From Pycnococcus provasolii (lineage: Eukaryota; Chlorophyta; Pseudoscourfieldiophyceae; Pseudoscourfieldiales), in the NCBI GenBank assembly GCA_049487715.1, contig CP150557.1:434001-498000 (forward strand): 64,000 nucleotides of DNA, read 5' to 3'. Positions 50,850 to 60,893 of the stretch are shown in pieces. A model generated the notes under the pieces. That model was not told the origin of the DNA. It searched no databases and worked only from the letters and a program-made list of their open reading frames with translations. The translations under genes and the position numbers were made by a program. How positions within the stretch are numbered: position 1 is the first letter of the stretch; the number at the start of each line of letters is the position of its first letter.

Positions 50850-53800
50850 TCACTCAATCTTAGAATCACCGTCGTCTGATACACGATCGACGACAATCTG
50901 TTTGCACAGTAGGCGGTGAAGGACCTCGGCACGTGTTGGCGAGCGTGAAAAGCAGCGCGTCAAGGCGATCCACTCGAGTTTCATGTACGCTAAAAAGCTC
51001 TTGTGCAAGGTAGTAAAGCTAAAACGTTCACCATTTGCTCGCGTTAGTTTATCTTTCGACACTAGCTGCTTCTGGAACTCTTGTGCATCCATAGCTTGAA
51101 TCTTTAGTCCGATTTCATGATGCTGACTCTTCTTCTTGTCGTAGTACTTTTCGCGCAATTTCGAAAAGGCTTTCTTCACCTTGACGTAGAAAGTTGGATA
51201 TCGCTTCTTGCTGAGCACATCCACACTCTCGATCGGGTCAATCAGAGTCAGATTCAGGCGATGCAAGGGGCTAAACAATGCCATATTGTCATACCACAGA
51301 ACGCAAGGTTTTGTGATCACGTGGTACAGCGGAAGCGTCGGCAGGGCGATCAACACGAAGACGATATTTCGCTCGTCAAGGAGTACGGCGAGGTATGGAA
51401 CCAGTACGGCGAGGTATCGGAACGCTTCGCGAATCATCACGAGCAACATCACCATGACGAATGCAATCCAGTACATGCGGCTGAGCAAGTACTTTGAAAT
51501 GCGCTTGTCGTGATACATGAGAGCGCTGGCGAATCGCTCGAGATGATCTGAGATGTGATTGAGAAACACATAAGGCTTCTTGATCTTATTCATTGCCTTT
51601 TTGTATTTGTTGTACTTCTTCAGTGCCCCGCCAATGACTGGAAACTTGGTGTAGGTGCCGGACTCCGACTTCTTCAGATCGTCGTGCACGGTCGATCCTG
51701 CTTGGTATTCGTCGTCATCGCTCGTCTCATAAGCCTCCTCCACATTCTGACTTTCCCCTGGCGAACTTTCCGATGGTGGACGATGGGACTGTCTGGCAAA
51801 ATTGTTTTGTATTTCTTCCCTCATCCCATTGTACTTGTCATTCGATGCAGGGTTATGGAAGAGCTTGCTCCGAGGAGTGCCCTTCTTGTGAAGTGATCTC
51901 ACCGTCTTTGCATCGTGCTCAGGCTTCAATGTATCCGGCAAATACTTGAGGCCAGCGTCAAAGAATTCCTGCGCGAGCTCCTTGGCGTGCGTAAGGTCTA
52001 ATTTCTCCCTCTTACGCCTGTCCTTGATCAACTTCACCTTGTTCAGATACTGCTCGTTGAGCACCTCGTCGTCGTCGTACAAGATCGAGCGATTGCGCTC
52101 GTAACCACTATTCTCGCGATGATACACCGCACAGTAGCTCACGAGATGCATATACATGGCAAGGATCAGTGGGTACAATACCCTCAGATTTGTCCAAATC
52201 ACGCCAATCGTGCGAATGGACAATACGCCCAGTAAGAGCAAGGCACTCAGCAGCGGATTATGGAACCTTTGAATTCTGATGCAAACGATGAGGTAGCCGC
52301 GGAATGGCGACAGAATCACGTCGGAAAATCGCCCAATTGTTTTCATGACGCCAGCCGGAGTGATGCGAAGTCGGCTGACATGAACATCGTCGTGCAGCTT
52401 TGGGGCACCTCCGTATAGTTCGAGGAACCTGGGCTCGTGCGTGTGCTCCACGGATTGACTGCGAGATCTTAACTTGTTCTCCATGTGATTCTCCAATTCC
52501 GAATCTCGTCGATTGAAACTCATCTGCCTATTTAAGCCATCCTTATCCTTCCTCTGCCCCTTTTCGTCGAGCTTGGTATCAAACGCATCGCTCTTCATGG
52601 TCTCCAGCCGTCGCTTCTGCGAATCAAAATCCTCCGCCTCTTTCCAAAGTGTCACAGCGACGCGAATCGTGCCATTGGCCTTTACCTTTCTACGCTCGCG
52701 ATGAGGTTCAAATGTCCAAATGACGTCCTGAGCTCGGTTACGTGACTTCTTGCGATGCAGACACTCTTCATCGTCCGGCCCCAGCAGCTGAAGTTCGTAC
52801 TCAACACGTTCGCCGCTTGACTGGCTTTCCCAGAGGTGCGAAATCGGGAGCGAGGTTTTCCCTATGATGTCGTCGTTTTCGTTCTCCTCATCCACACCTG
52901 CGCGGATTGCAGCTCGTTCCAACTCGCTCATCATCTTGCCATCGCCGTCTGTGAAGACCTCGTTGTGCTTTTTCTTCTTCATGATCGCATTGATCGCATT
53001 GTTCTTCAAACCGAGAGCCTTCTCAAGCATCTCCTCAAACATAAAGCTGCTGTCGTCATCTTTGACAAGGATTCGAATCTCGTTCGTGATTTCGGTGATG
53101 TCGAATTCCATCGACTCACACCACACCGGGTTTTTGTTCCGCTGTCGAACGCTCGTGCTCTCCACTATGTTCTCGTAAGTCACCTCAACATAGGCGTCGC
53201 TGTCGGTTATCAGGTCCATTTTTTTAATGTTGTTGCCTGAAATCAGCTCCAGGAACATGCGCCCAAGCCTAGGCCGGAACGAGGGTCGCTGATCAATCTT
53301 AGCACGTGGCACACGGACGTATCCCATGCCAACGCGTACCTGGATTTGCCCGAGTCCAGTTGGGTTGTCGTCAAAGTACTTCATGCGCTTCCGCTCGCTG
53401 CCTGAGAACATGCTCGAGAAGAGGCCCGTCGGAGCGACATCGTTTTGTGCACCCGCGCGCTTCGGTGTCGCCTGTACGTCCAGCCAAAATGTCTGGATGC
53501 AACCTGGCTGGAGATCGCGCGGCAAGTTCACGTACGCGAAGCCGAGCACGTCGTCTTTGAGGATCGAGTCCTCGTCCATGATCGTGAGCAGAATGCCGCC
53601 CCTATCCTCATCAGCCCCGTATTCTTTTCCTGATGCGAAGGACGTGTGCGGCGTCGTCCTGTTGGGCATGGGAAAGCTCATGATCTTGTCCGTGCCCCAG
53701 TAAGGCTTGAGCGTCTCCTGCTTCACCGCCGTCTTCTTGACGTTCTCTTTCCACTTCACAACCACGTACGGGTCACTGCGGTCGTTCGCGTCCGCGGGCA

Positions 53801-54707
53801 TGAGGTCTCTCGCCTGGATCACGGTCACGTACAGGTACTCCGTCTGCGCAATCTGCTTCACCACGTTCCCGCTTCTCAGCACTTGGTATGCGTCCGCCTC
53901 GGCCCTCGCCCTGAGGCTGAGGTACATCTTCACGGAGCCGTATTTCCTCGCTTTGTTGCTTAGCTGCTTGCGAGCCCACTCGCCAACCTTGGCGTGAGGA
54001 AATCCGTTATCCTCGCCAACGAGGTCGACATCGCGCAGGATGACCTTGCCCACCTCGAGCTCTTCAAGGTCGACATTTGCGCAGCCGAGCAGCTGGCTGG
54101 TCAGGCCGCCAAAGTCGCTGTCGTACACCCGCAGCCTGAGCTTCTTGTGCTTCTGAGCTTGTGTTGTGAAATTTGGATAATTCTTGGCCTCTCGGCTGAC
54201 GTTTTTGACGGCGCTTGCGCCGTCATCAAGTCGAAACCAGAATGGCACGCCTGCGCCGCTGTTCCAGCACGGGTTGCGCGTCTGCGTCTCCGTGGGAGTC
54301 ACTTGCGCATTCATGATGTGGTTATCAATCCATAGCTTCACAAACGGGTCACTCTCGCCGGTGTTGTCTCCCGCCAGCAGTCCACGGCCCTCGAGCATGA
54401 GCACGAAGAGATAGAAGGGCTCAGCTTGTTCGTTGTTGCCGTCGTCATCTTCGTCCTTGATATTCCACGTGATTTGTCTTTTGATGGCCGTTTCGTTTGC
54501 CGCCGTAGACGACTGGTGCGAAGTTCTTCGTTCTTGCAATCTCGCGCCGCCCTCTCCTGACTTTGGCGTCGACGCCTCCGAGTGCGACTCTCCGTTTTCT
54601 GTCCCTTGAGATGGCGACATGTCCCGTGATGGCGGCGAGTCTGGCATGGGCGCACCACCACGTTCCCTCGAGCTCGTCGTTTTTGGCCGAGACGTGCACA
54701 CGCCCAT
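50850..54707 (-). CDS. Multi-C2-domain transmembrane protein (MCTP/ferlin-like), possibly N-acylated
   Basis: 1285 residues; start at ATG 54707, giving MGVCTSRP, with Gly2 and Cys4 as a classic N-myristoylation/palmitoylation pattern; a longer upstream reading lacks this. Three C2 domains are visible: one near residues 90-240 (LVLMLEGRGLL-type, GESDPFVKLWI), one near 290-450 (VTVIQARDLMPADANDRSDPYVVVKW) and one near 495-640 (LELISGNNIKKMDLITDSDAYVEV). The first two carry the Asp-rich calcium loops. After a basic linker come a hydrophobic pair (about 820-890: LSALLLLGVLSIRTIGVIW, PLILAMYMHLVSYCAVY) and, after a charged loop, a second set (about 1095-1160). This matches MCTP-style membrane-contact-site or membrane-trafficking proteins more than ferlins, which have five to seven C2 domains. 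Function is inferred. Confidence 0.85.
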   Translation of the reverse strand: MGVCTSRPKTTSSRERGGAPMPDSPPSRDMSPSQGTENGESHSEASTPKSGEGGARLQERRTSHQSSTAANETAIKRQITWNIKDEDDDGNNEQAEPFYLFVLMLEGRGLLAGDNTGESDPFVKLWIDNHIMNAQVTPTETQTRNPCWNSGAGVPFWFRLDDGASAVKNVSREAKNYPNFTTQAQKHKKLRLRVYDSDFGGLTSQLLGCANVDLEELEVGKVILRDVDLVGEDNGFPHAKVGEWARKQLSNKARKYGSVKMYLSLRARAEADAYQVLRSGNVVKQIAQTEYLYVTVIQARDLMPADANDRSDPYVVVKWKENVKKTAVKQETLKPYWGTDKIMSFPMPNRTTPHTSFASGKEYGADEDRGGILLTIMDEDSILKDDVLGFAYVNLPRDLQPGCIQTFWLDVQATPKRAGAQNDVAPTGLFSSMFSGSERKRMKYFDDNPTGLGQIQVRVGMGYVRVPRAKIDQRPSFRPRLGRMFLELISGNNIKKMDLITDSDAYVEVTYENIVESTSVRQRNKNPVWCESMEFDITEITNEIRILVKDDDSSFMFEEMLEKALGLKNNAINAIMKKKKHNEVFTDGDGKMMSELERAAIRAGVDEENENDDIIGKTSLPISHLWESQSSGERVEYELQLLGPDDEECLHRKKSRNRAQDVIWTFEPHRERRKVKANGTIRVAVTLWKEAEDFDSQKRRLETMKSDAFDTKLDEKGQRKDKDGLNRQMSFNRRDSELENHMENKLRSRSQSVEHTHEPRFLELYGGAPKLHDDVHVSRLRITPAGVMKTIGRFSDVILSPFRGYLIVCIRIQRFHNPLLSALLLLGVLSIRTIGVIWTNLRVLYPLILAMYMHLVSYCAVYHRENSGYERNRSILYDDDEVLNEQYLNKVKLIKDRRKREKLDLTHAKELAQEFFDAGLKYLPDTLKPEHDAKTVRSLHKKGTPRSKLFHNPASNDKYNGMREEIQNNFARQSHRPPSESSPGESQNVEEAYETSDDDEYQAGSTVHDDLKKSESGTYTKFPVIGGALKKYNKYKKAMNKIKKPYVFLNHISDHLERFASALMYHDKRISKYLLSRMYWIAFVMVMLLVMIREAFRYLAVLVPYLAVLLDERNIVFVLIALPTLPLYHVITKPCVLWYDNMALFSPLHRLNLTLIDPIESVDVLSKKRYPTFYVKVKKAFSKLREKYYDKKKSQHHEIGLKIQAMDAQEFQKQLVSKDKLTRANGERFSFTTLHKSFLAYMKLEWIALTRCFSRSPTRAEVLHRLLCKQIVVDRVSDDGDSKIE

Positions 54708-55174
54708 TGTTGATGGCCTTGCTTTGATCGCTAGTATTGGCACTACGATAGGAAAGGTCGCAAGATTCGCTCGCACACCTCTTAAGAGGCCAGCACCTTG
54801 AGGAAGCAGCAATACAACACAGCTATGCACGCAAAAACACACAGCTCAAAGCGCCACCACAGCTATACACGCACACAGCACACAGCACACAGCACACAGT
54901 GACAGAAAAGCTTAACTCACGTGTGTTTCGAGACAGAGATAGGGGGACAGCGATGGAGAGTCTATAGAGAACTATCAAGCCTGCCAAGCCTAAGAAAGCG
55001 AGGGGAGCCAGCACAGCACAGCTTAGTCTAATGCGTGTGCTGCACAGTGCACTGCCCTGTTGCGTTCGCTAAGACTAACATGTGAAGTCTTCTTGGCAAG
55101 TGAAGTTTTATTGTCTCCCACGATGGTAAAGTTTACCTCTAGGATGCATCGGAAGAGTGCGTTGATTTATCCCT

Positions 55175-55230
55175 CCATGGAGCCATGGAGCCATGGAGCC
55201 ATGGAGCTATGGAGCCATGGAGCCATGGAT
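55175..55230. repeat. CCATGGAG 8-bp tandem repeat
   Basis: Seven 8-bp units, five perfect, one CTATGGAG and one ending in T. Each unit contains the palindrome CCATGG. Confidence 0.9.
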
Positions 55231-55448
55231 GGAGGTTCATCAATAACGTTCATTCACACACGCTGGAATATTCACACACGGTAAAGTTTACCGGTGTGTG
55301 TTTTCAGTTTTCACACACGCCATCAAAGGCAACGTGTTATCACACACACACACACATATACTTTAACAAAACACTCAGGGAAGGGGAAGGGGGATGTCCC
55401 AATTTGTGTGGGGTTTTAAGGCGGGGAGCTTGCTTGCAAGCACCTCAC

Positions 55449-55559
55449 ATGTCCCACTTTGCGTGGGATTTTTGGGTGGGAAATTTTGCCACTGTTGGCT
55501 CACGACCAAAGTGGGACATGCAAATTGCCCGTTGTTTGTGCGCGACCAAAGTGGGACAT
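55449..55559. repeat. Inverted and direct repeat cluster
   Basis: ATGTCCCACTTT (55449-55460) is the exact reverse complement of AAAGTGGGACAT (55508-55519 and 55548-55559). The latter sits in the 17-mer CGACCAAAGTGGGACAT, repeated at a 40-bp interval (55503-55519, 55543-55559). A variant occurs at 55394-55405. Confidence 0.85.
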
Positions 55560-55934
55560 CCCACACACACACGGTACCCATTTAGTCTTCATAGGATGGT
55601 ACATAGAGGGAAACAATGCTTTCCCCTTCCTACGTGGTACAACATGTTTCTTTCTTTGGCTGTACCCGGTAGTGGTATCGGCTGACCTGAATCCTGATCG
55701 GCTGTGGCGCTGTGCGTGTGAGCGTGTCGTCACTGACCACAGGTAAAACGCGACCAGGTAATACGGTAGGTGCGGCCGTCTTGCACTCTTGCACACCTAC
55801 CTGCGAATCTTGCCTGGTACCAACTACCACGGTAAAGGTTTACTTCACCAAACCACGTTTGTTGACCAGCGCTTCTCTCACCTTCTCTCTCAAGGGTCGC
55901 TTCAGGGACGTTTGTTTGACCCGGACGTCGCCAC

Positions 55935-58016
55935 TTGCAACACTCCTGTATTGTAAAGGTATTTCCAAGGAGAAATACGCGCTCAGGCAGTCATGGCGTC
56001 TCTCCACGGCTCTTCTTCTCTTCCGCGTACCGGCCGGAGGACGTCCTGGCGCTTCCTTGCGTCTTAACTCACTCCCACTGGACGTCGCTTCTACGCGACC
56101 TTCCCCTTGTCTGCTCCACGCTTCACAGAGCTATCGGGTTAGGGACCGATACATCTCAGTCCTCCTCTCTTGCATATCTAGCGGCTGCCCACTCACTGGC
56201 CGAGGAACGCGCGCTCGCCTTACCCCTTGGGTCAAAGGGGGCAAAAGACGCGAAGCGCATCTTCATGGAACACATCTGGACCGCAAGAAACAAGTGGAGA
56301 AGCACAAAGTCAAGTGACCTGGAAACCTTATCGGCGAACGACTTCGACGTGAAGGTCGCGGTGAGATTTCGACCCACTCCCAAAGACGGCGTGCGCGGGA
56401 ACGCGAAAAGAGGGAACGCGCACGTCGTGCCGTTGCACCAGCGCATCAAGCTGCTCCGCGCGGGGGAACAGCTCCCGAGCCTTGAAGAAACACGGCAGGG
56501 ACTCGACGGGGAAGAAGTTGCAAGGTTGGTAGAAATGGCGGGGAACACTGTCGACCCGGACGTCTTGCGTGCTCTGCTCGATGCACAGAGGCTCGAGGCG
56601 GCGGTTGCAGAAGAATCCAGACTTGATCGCATAGCCAGGGCACGGGATCGTGCTAGCAAGGACGACGACGACGACGACGGGCGTGCGGCGACGGGTGGTA
56701 ACGGCGACGATAACGCCGAGGCGCGCGCGTACGCTAGTGCCTTGGGAGCGAACGCAGATTCGAACGAAGATGGCGAGCAGCGCTCACGTGCACGTGACGA
56801 TAACAAGGAAAATGGTCACGACGACGACGACGACGACGACGACGCGAATGCGAGGCGGCGGACGCAGGCACAGGTGCTTGCCGTGAGACCCGATCGCGCA
56901 ATTTTGCTTGTTCCGGGAGTGGGTGTGCGCGCCTTCGCGTTTGGAGGGTCGGTGATGAATGAGTGCTCGCAAGGCGAGGCGTATGCAGACTCGGGTGCAG
57001 CCGATGCAGTAGCGGAAGCCCTCAATGGCTTCAATTCGACTCTGCTATTCTACGGGCAGACTGGTGGAGGCAAGACGCACACAGCATTTGGCAGCAACGG
57101 CGACGGGTGCGTCCCGCGCGCGTGCAGCGACATTTTCAACTTCGCGCGACGTGTTGCGAATCGCGGCATTTGCGTTTCGCTCAGCGCAACGTACGTGCAA
57201 GTCTACGGCAACAGGGTGATCGACTTGTGGGCGCGCGACGACGCGTCATCTGCATGTCGTCCGATGGCCAATGGTGAGGTTCATGGGGCTGTCAGTCTCC
57301 CGATTGAAGACGAGGGCACGCTCGAGCGCCTGCTTAAGGCTGGAGAGGCGCGTAAGCGCTACGCTGCTACGGCGATGAATGCCACGTCTAGCCGCGCGCA
57401 CACGCTGCTATCGCTTCGCATCGTTCAAAGCACAAGCGTAGAGCAAGTCCGTGGCGAACTTGCGCCTGGGGAAGATAGAGCGGCAGACTCCGTTGACGAT
57501 TCCTCCGACCGTGTCGCGCTCACCAGCCGCATGGTAATAGCCGATCTTGCTGGAGCAGAGCAGCTAAAGCTCAGCAAGGCTGAAGGTGTGGCCAAGCGTG
57601 AAGCTATAGGTATCAATGGTGGACTTCTTGCGCTCGGGAAATGCGTGCGCGCACTCGCAGAAGGAAAGTCTCACATCCCATTCCACGATTCTGCGTTGAC
57701 TACGCTCCTCAAGGCTGCACTTGTTGGGAACTCGCGCACTCATGTTGTCCTGTGCTGCGCGTCGGTGGAAGAACACGCCTTGGCTGAAGGTACGTTGAAC
57801 ACATTGAGATTCGGAGAACGAGTAGCTTCCTTGCAAACGCACGCGAGCGCGGAGGCTCTGTACGATCCCAAAAAAGCACTCGCAGAGGTGGAAAGTGCCT
57901 TGGCACGCTTGGAACTTCGTGTGAAGACTCTTTCGCACTCTGGCGCTACAGATAAACTACGCGAGAGAATCGGCCTCCTTGCAAGAAGACGCGACGAACT
58001 GCGCCGCACGAATTGA
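55935..58016 (+). CDS. Divergent kinesin with long inserts and a possible N-terminal F-box
   Basis: The frame opens after a stop at 55917-55919 and has no ATG until about 56265; the 5' end is unresolved, and an upstream exon, a frameshift (ATG 55993 is in another frame) or a late start are possible. The N-terminal YRPEDVLALPCV...LLRDLPLVCSTLHRA resembles an F-box. The kinesin motor starts at VKVAVRFRP, has an Asp/Ala-rich insertion of about 150 residues before the P-loop, GQTGGGKTHT, then switch I NATSSRAH (usual NxxSSRSH) and switch II DLAGAEQ (usual DLAGSE). It closes with the family segment HIPFHDSALTTLLKAALVGNS and a short C-terminal helix. Both switches carry Ser-to-Ala substitutions, so ATPase activity may be reduced. 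No long stalk coiled coil. Confidence 0.8.
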   Translation: MQHSCIVKVFPRRNTRSGSHGVSPRLFFSSAYRPEDVLALPCVLTHSHWTSLLRDLPLVCSTLHRAIGLGTDTSQSSSLAYLAAAHSLAEERALALPLGSKGAKDAKRIFMEHIWTARNKWRSTKSSDLETLSANDFDVKVAVRFRPTPKDGVRGNAKRGNAHVVPLHQRIKLLRAGEQLPSLEETRQGLDGEEVARLVEMAGNTVDPDVLRALLDAQRLEAAVAEESRLDRIARARDRASKDDDDDDGRAATGGNGDDNAEARAYASALGANADSNEDGEQRSRARDDNKENGHDDDDDDDDANARRRTQAQVLAVRPDRAILLVPGVGVRAFAFGGSVMNECSQGEAYADSGAADAVAEALNGFNSTLLFYGQTGGGKTHTAFGSNGDGCVPRACSDIFNFARRVANRGICVSLSATYVQVYGNRVIDLWARDDASSACRPMANGEVHGAVSLPIEDEGTLERLLKAGEARKRYAATAMNATSSRAHTLLSLRIVQSTSVEQVRGELAPGEDRAADSVDDSSDRVALTSRMVIADLAGAEQLKLSKAEGVAKREAIGINGGLLALGKCVRALAEGKSHIPFHDSALTTLLKAALVGNSRTHVVLCCASVEEHALAEGTLNTLRFGERVASLQTHASAEALYDPKKALAEVESALARLELRVKTLSHSGATDKLRERIGLLARRRDELRRTN

Positions 58017-58060
58017 ATGTCATTCTTTTTTTAATTTTTTAATTAATTATAAAAAACTCG

Positions 58061-59957
58061 CTATCGCCGCTTTCCTCCCTTTGCAGCTGCTGACGGCCGG
58101 CGCTTATCTCCACTCAGCGCTTCTACCACACCACTCCAACCGTAGGTGTACGCCTTGAGTGCGACGTAAAGTGCTCCGAGGTATGCAAGCACGCCTGCGA
58201 GTAGCGCAACGTCAAATCCAACAGATGCGGTGCGGTACAGGCGAAGCTCGAGTTCCTCGGCGTGTGTGTAGAAGGACCAGTCTCGAGGAAGCTCAAAGTC
58301 CATGGACTTTGCCTCGCTCGTGTAGTCGCGCATCGCCTTGGACAGCGCGGGCTGCACACCGCTGTGATTCGACTCTGCAGCGGCAGCAGCCTCCGCCGCC
58401 AGCTTTGCATTTCGATCCACCGCAGACTTGACCTTCTCCATCGCTTTTGTAGCTCTTGACTCCGCAAGCGATGCAAACGGTGCGACGCGGGGAACGCGTC
58501 CTAGCATCTTCATCCAGTGCGTGAGATTCGGTATGCTGACGTCGCCCACGAGTGACTCCGTCGCGGACACCTTCACGCCGTCCACCGCCAGCACATGACG
58601 TGCAAGCGCCTCGGCTACCGTGCGCACCACGCCGGCCAGCGCGGTGGCATTCGCGCTTGCCTCGCCGCGATCGAATATGCTCGCCCGCGAGAGGAATGGC
58701 GGAGGCGTCGAGCGCGCAGACAGCGTGGCTGCCGCCATGCGCCGCCTCGAGAATAGCTCGTGCTCCCATGCGGCGGTGGGTGCCGACACGTTCACGCGCT
58801 TGTGCACCGTCGACACTGACACGTCCGAAAGCTCACCAGCAGCCTTGAAACGCGTGTACAGCGGCTCCACGGACGCGTCATCTGGAGGCCTCGCGCTGTG
58901 CAGGAAAAGCTTTCCAGGACCTTCGTCGTCCGCGGCGCTCAGCGGGTCGATCAGGAGGTTATCAAGGCAGAGTGCAAAGGAGACGGCGTTGAGTAGCTTC
59001 GTGTCCGCTGACGCGAGCCAGGCGCGGCTTCCTACGAAGTTGAGGTGCCCGCCCGCCGCCAGCACGAATGCGATGGACGTGGACGGCTTGTGCGAGTGCT
59101 CGGCGTACAGCTTCTGGAAGAGTCTTGCGAGCTCAACGAGCGCCGCGGCGGCGGAGATGGAACCCTGCGCAAGTGCCTGCGCGGCACCGAATGCGTCATA
59201 GGATGCGACGACGAGAATCACTCCGCCCGCAGCGGAAGACTCTTCCGATGTCGACGGTGGCACACCGCCGTGCAGAAGTCCTTGAAAGTTGGTCAGTGAC
59301 GGCGGCGGCTTGATCTTACGTGGCTCGCCCTTTCCGACGACGGCGTGCCAACCTCCGGAGACGCTCGTGGGTGCGTTCCCTTGTGCAATCCAGCTCTTGA
59401 GATCTTGCTGCACGCGTGTCAGGCCGTCGGTTTCTCGCGCGAAGTACACAGGGACGCGCGTGCTCGTCATGAGGTACCGTTCGAGTTCACGTGCCTGCGG
59501 GGTTCCCGCAGAGCCTTCGTCAAAGTCGTTTGCGGGCAGTACGACCACCATGCCCGCCGCGTTCGTGACGTTGCTGAGCAGGCGCGTCACCAGCGGCAGG
59601 CGCGCCTCTGCGAGTGGTACGATGACAACCGCCCGCCTTGCACGCGCTCCAGCTGACGCCAGCGTCGCGTGGTGTGCGATGTGCGCTCGCCGCGATCCGT
59701 ACGGGTGCTGCTTGTAGTCAAACTGCAAGACGCCTGTTGTATTTGTTGTTGTTGTGTGTATATTTCGTTATATTTTGTGAGGAAGGAGGTTGTGAAGGAG
59801 AAAGGAACATGGTTGTGATCACTCAAGGAAGAATCAATCGCGTACGGTAGGCAGGCACGAGCTCGTACGCCTGTGAGGGTGTGACTTGTATTAAAAGGAA
59901 TAAGCTGAAAAGAAAAAGTAGAGCCGGCCAACAAGCCAAGAAGTGGTGACTGGCCAT
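58061..59957 (-). CDS. NCLN: Nicalin (ER membrane complex subunit), two exons
   Basis: Exons 59957-59846 (112 nt) and 59733-58061 (1673 nt); total 1785 nt, exactly 594 residues plus stop. A signal peptide comes from exon 1 (ACWPALLFLFSLFLLI), and the junction reconstructs AYRVLQFDYKQHPYGSR, the conserved nicalin N-terminus (AYR.QQ.DLxxxPYGTR). Further matches to the M28-like lumenal domain are VVASYDAFGAAQALAQGS, ALVELARLFQKLY, FVLAAGGHLNF.GSRAWL, NAVSFALCLDNL, STVHKRVNV and AAWEHELFSRRR. One C-terminal span (VALLAGVLAYLGALYVAL) is followed by a Lys/Arg tail. Nicalin pairs with TMEM147 and NOMO in the BOS complex of the ER translocon; no peptidase residues are expected. It is convergent with the kinesin gene, only 44 bp apart. 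Confidence 0.92.
59734..59845 (-). other. Intron of the nicalin gene
   Basis: 112 nt, donor GTACGC, acceptor ACAACAG. Joining it out restores the nicalin N-terminus and lets the signal peptide exon supply the ATG, which the long open block lacks. Confidence 0.85.
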
Positions 59958-60893
59958 TAGGATACTGCGTATGATAGCGAGCGAAAGATGCACACTTTTA
60001 TTAAAGGGTACTGTACTTACTGTGCGCAGATCAGTTAAGTTATGTACCTTACTGTGCGCACAACAAGTATGGTGTCGGCGCCTCGGCGGAGGGTCCCTGC
60101 GAACAAGGGCTGACAAGGTATTCTTCTTATGGGTAGGGTAGGGTTAAGCAGAACCGCCGCTGGCGCTGGAGGGAAGGAAGTTTGGGAAAGCGTCGCCGCC
60201 GACTCTTATTATCGACGATACATATCCCCCTACCTCGTAGGTTCCTACCAAGGGGATATAACAAGCTCGTACCACGTGCCAACTAACCTTAGAAGGAAGA
60301 AGGGAGCTGGCAGGGGGACAGTGGGACACTCGCCGCCGACACCTACCGTTTGGTAGTTCTTAGTCTAAGAACTACGATAAGGACTACGAAAAGGCGAGGC
60401 GAAGAACGAAAAGCTAACCTTAAAAAAGGAAGAGTTTACCTTAGAATAGTTCTCTAGGATAGGAAGGCGCTCCGTCGAACCACGCGGGGAAAGCTCGGGC
60501 AATGGTTTTCCAGGCAAGGTTCTCTTTTCCAGGCGCCGGTGGAATTGGAAAAGGGGTACCACAGTTGGTTGTATTTCCTGTAACCAATGAAAAAGGCCTA
60601 TGAAAAATTCGTTTTTGTTACGTGTCTCACGTGTCGTACGATCCATCGGGACGCACGCCATCTTTGCCTTTTCTTAAGTACTGCCTTAATAAACTGGGTG
60701 TTGTCTTAAGTACTGTCTCACGCTTGGCCTTTCCTCGGCCCTTTCTTATTACCTCTAACGTCTTAAATATGTCAGGTGGTGCATCATCGCAAGGGATTGC
60801 ATCGACGCAGGTCCTTGCGAGCCCGTGTAGGACTGGCGAGTAAGGAATGAATGGCAACATACTGTAAGTTACTGCATGATCTGACGGACAACT
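59958..60893. other. Spacer with hairpin
   Basis: 936 bp between the nicalin start and the PurM stop. It has GGGTAGGGTAGGGTTA near 60130-60146, repeated ACTACGA words near 60370-60390, and a hairpin at 60354-60374. Small open frames lack protein character. Confidence 0.5.
60354..60374. repeat. 10-bp-stem hairpin
   Basis: TAGTTCTTAG and CTAAGAACTA pair perfectly around a single T. A related TAGTTCTTAGACTA word occurs near 47519. Confidence 0.8.

Larger units (their letters stand above)
54708..55934. other. Repeat-rich spacer
   Basis: About 1.2 kb with several simple repeats (AGCACAC 54871-54899; CCATGGAG 55175-55230; CACA near 55339-55355), GGTAAAGTTTACC words (55125-55137, 55280-55292) and an inverted repeat of ATGTCCCACTTT/AAAGTGGGACAT (55449-55559). 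It also has one TACCCGGTAG (55663-55672). No gene is convincing. The exon(s) giving the kinesin its start codon may lie here. Confidence 0.5.
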
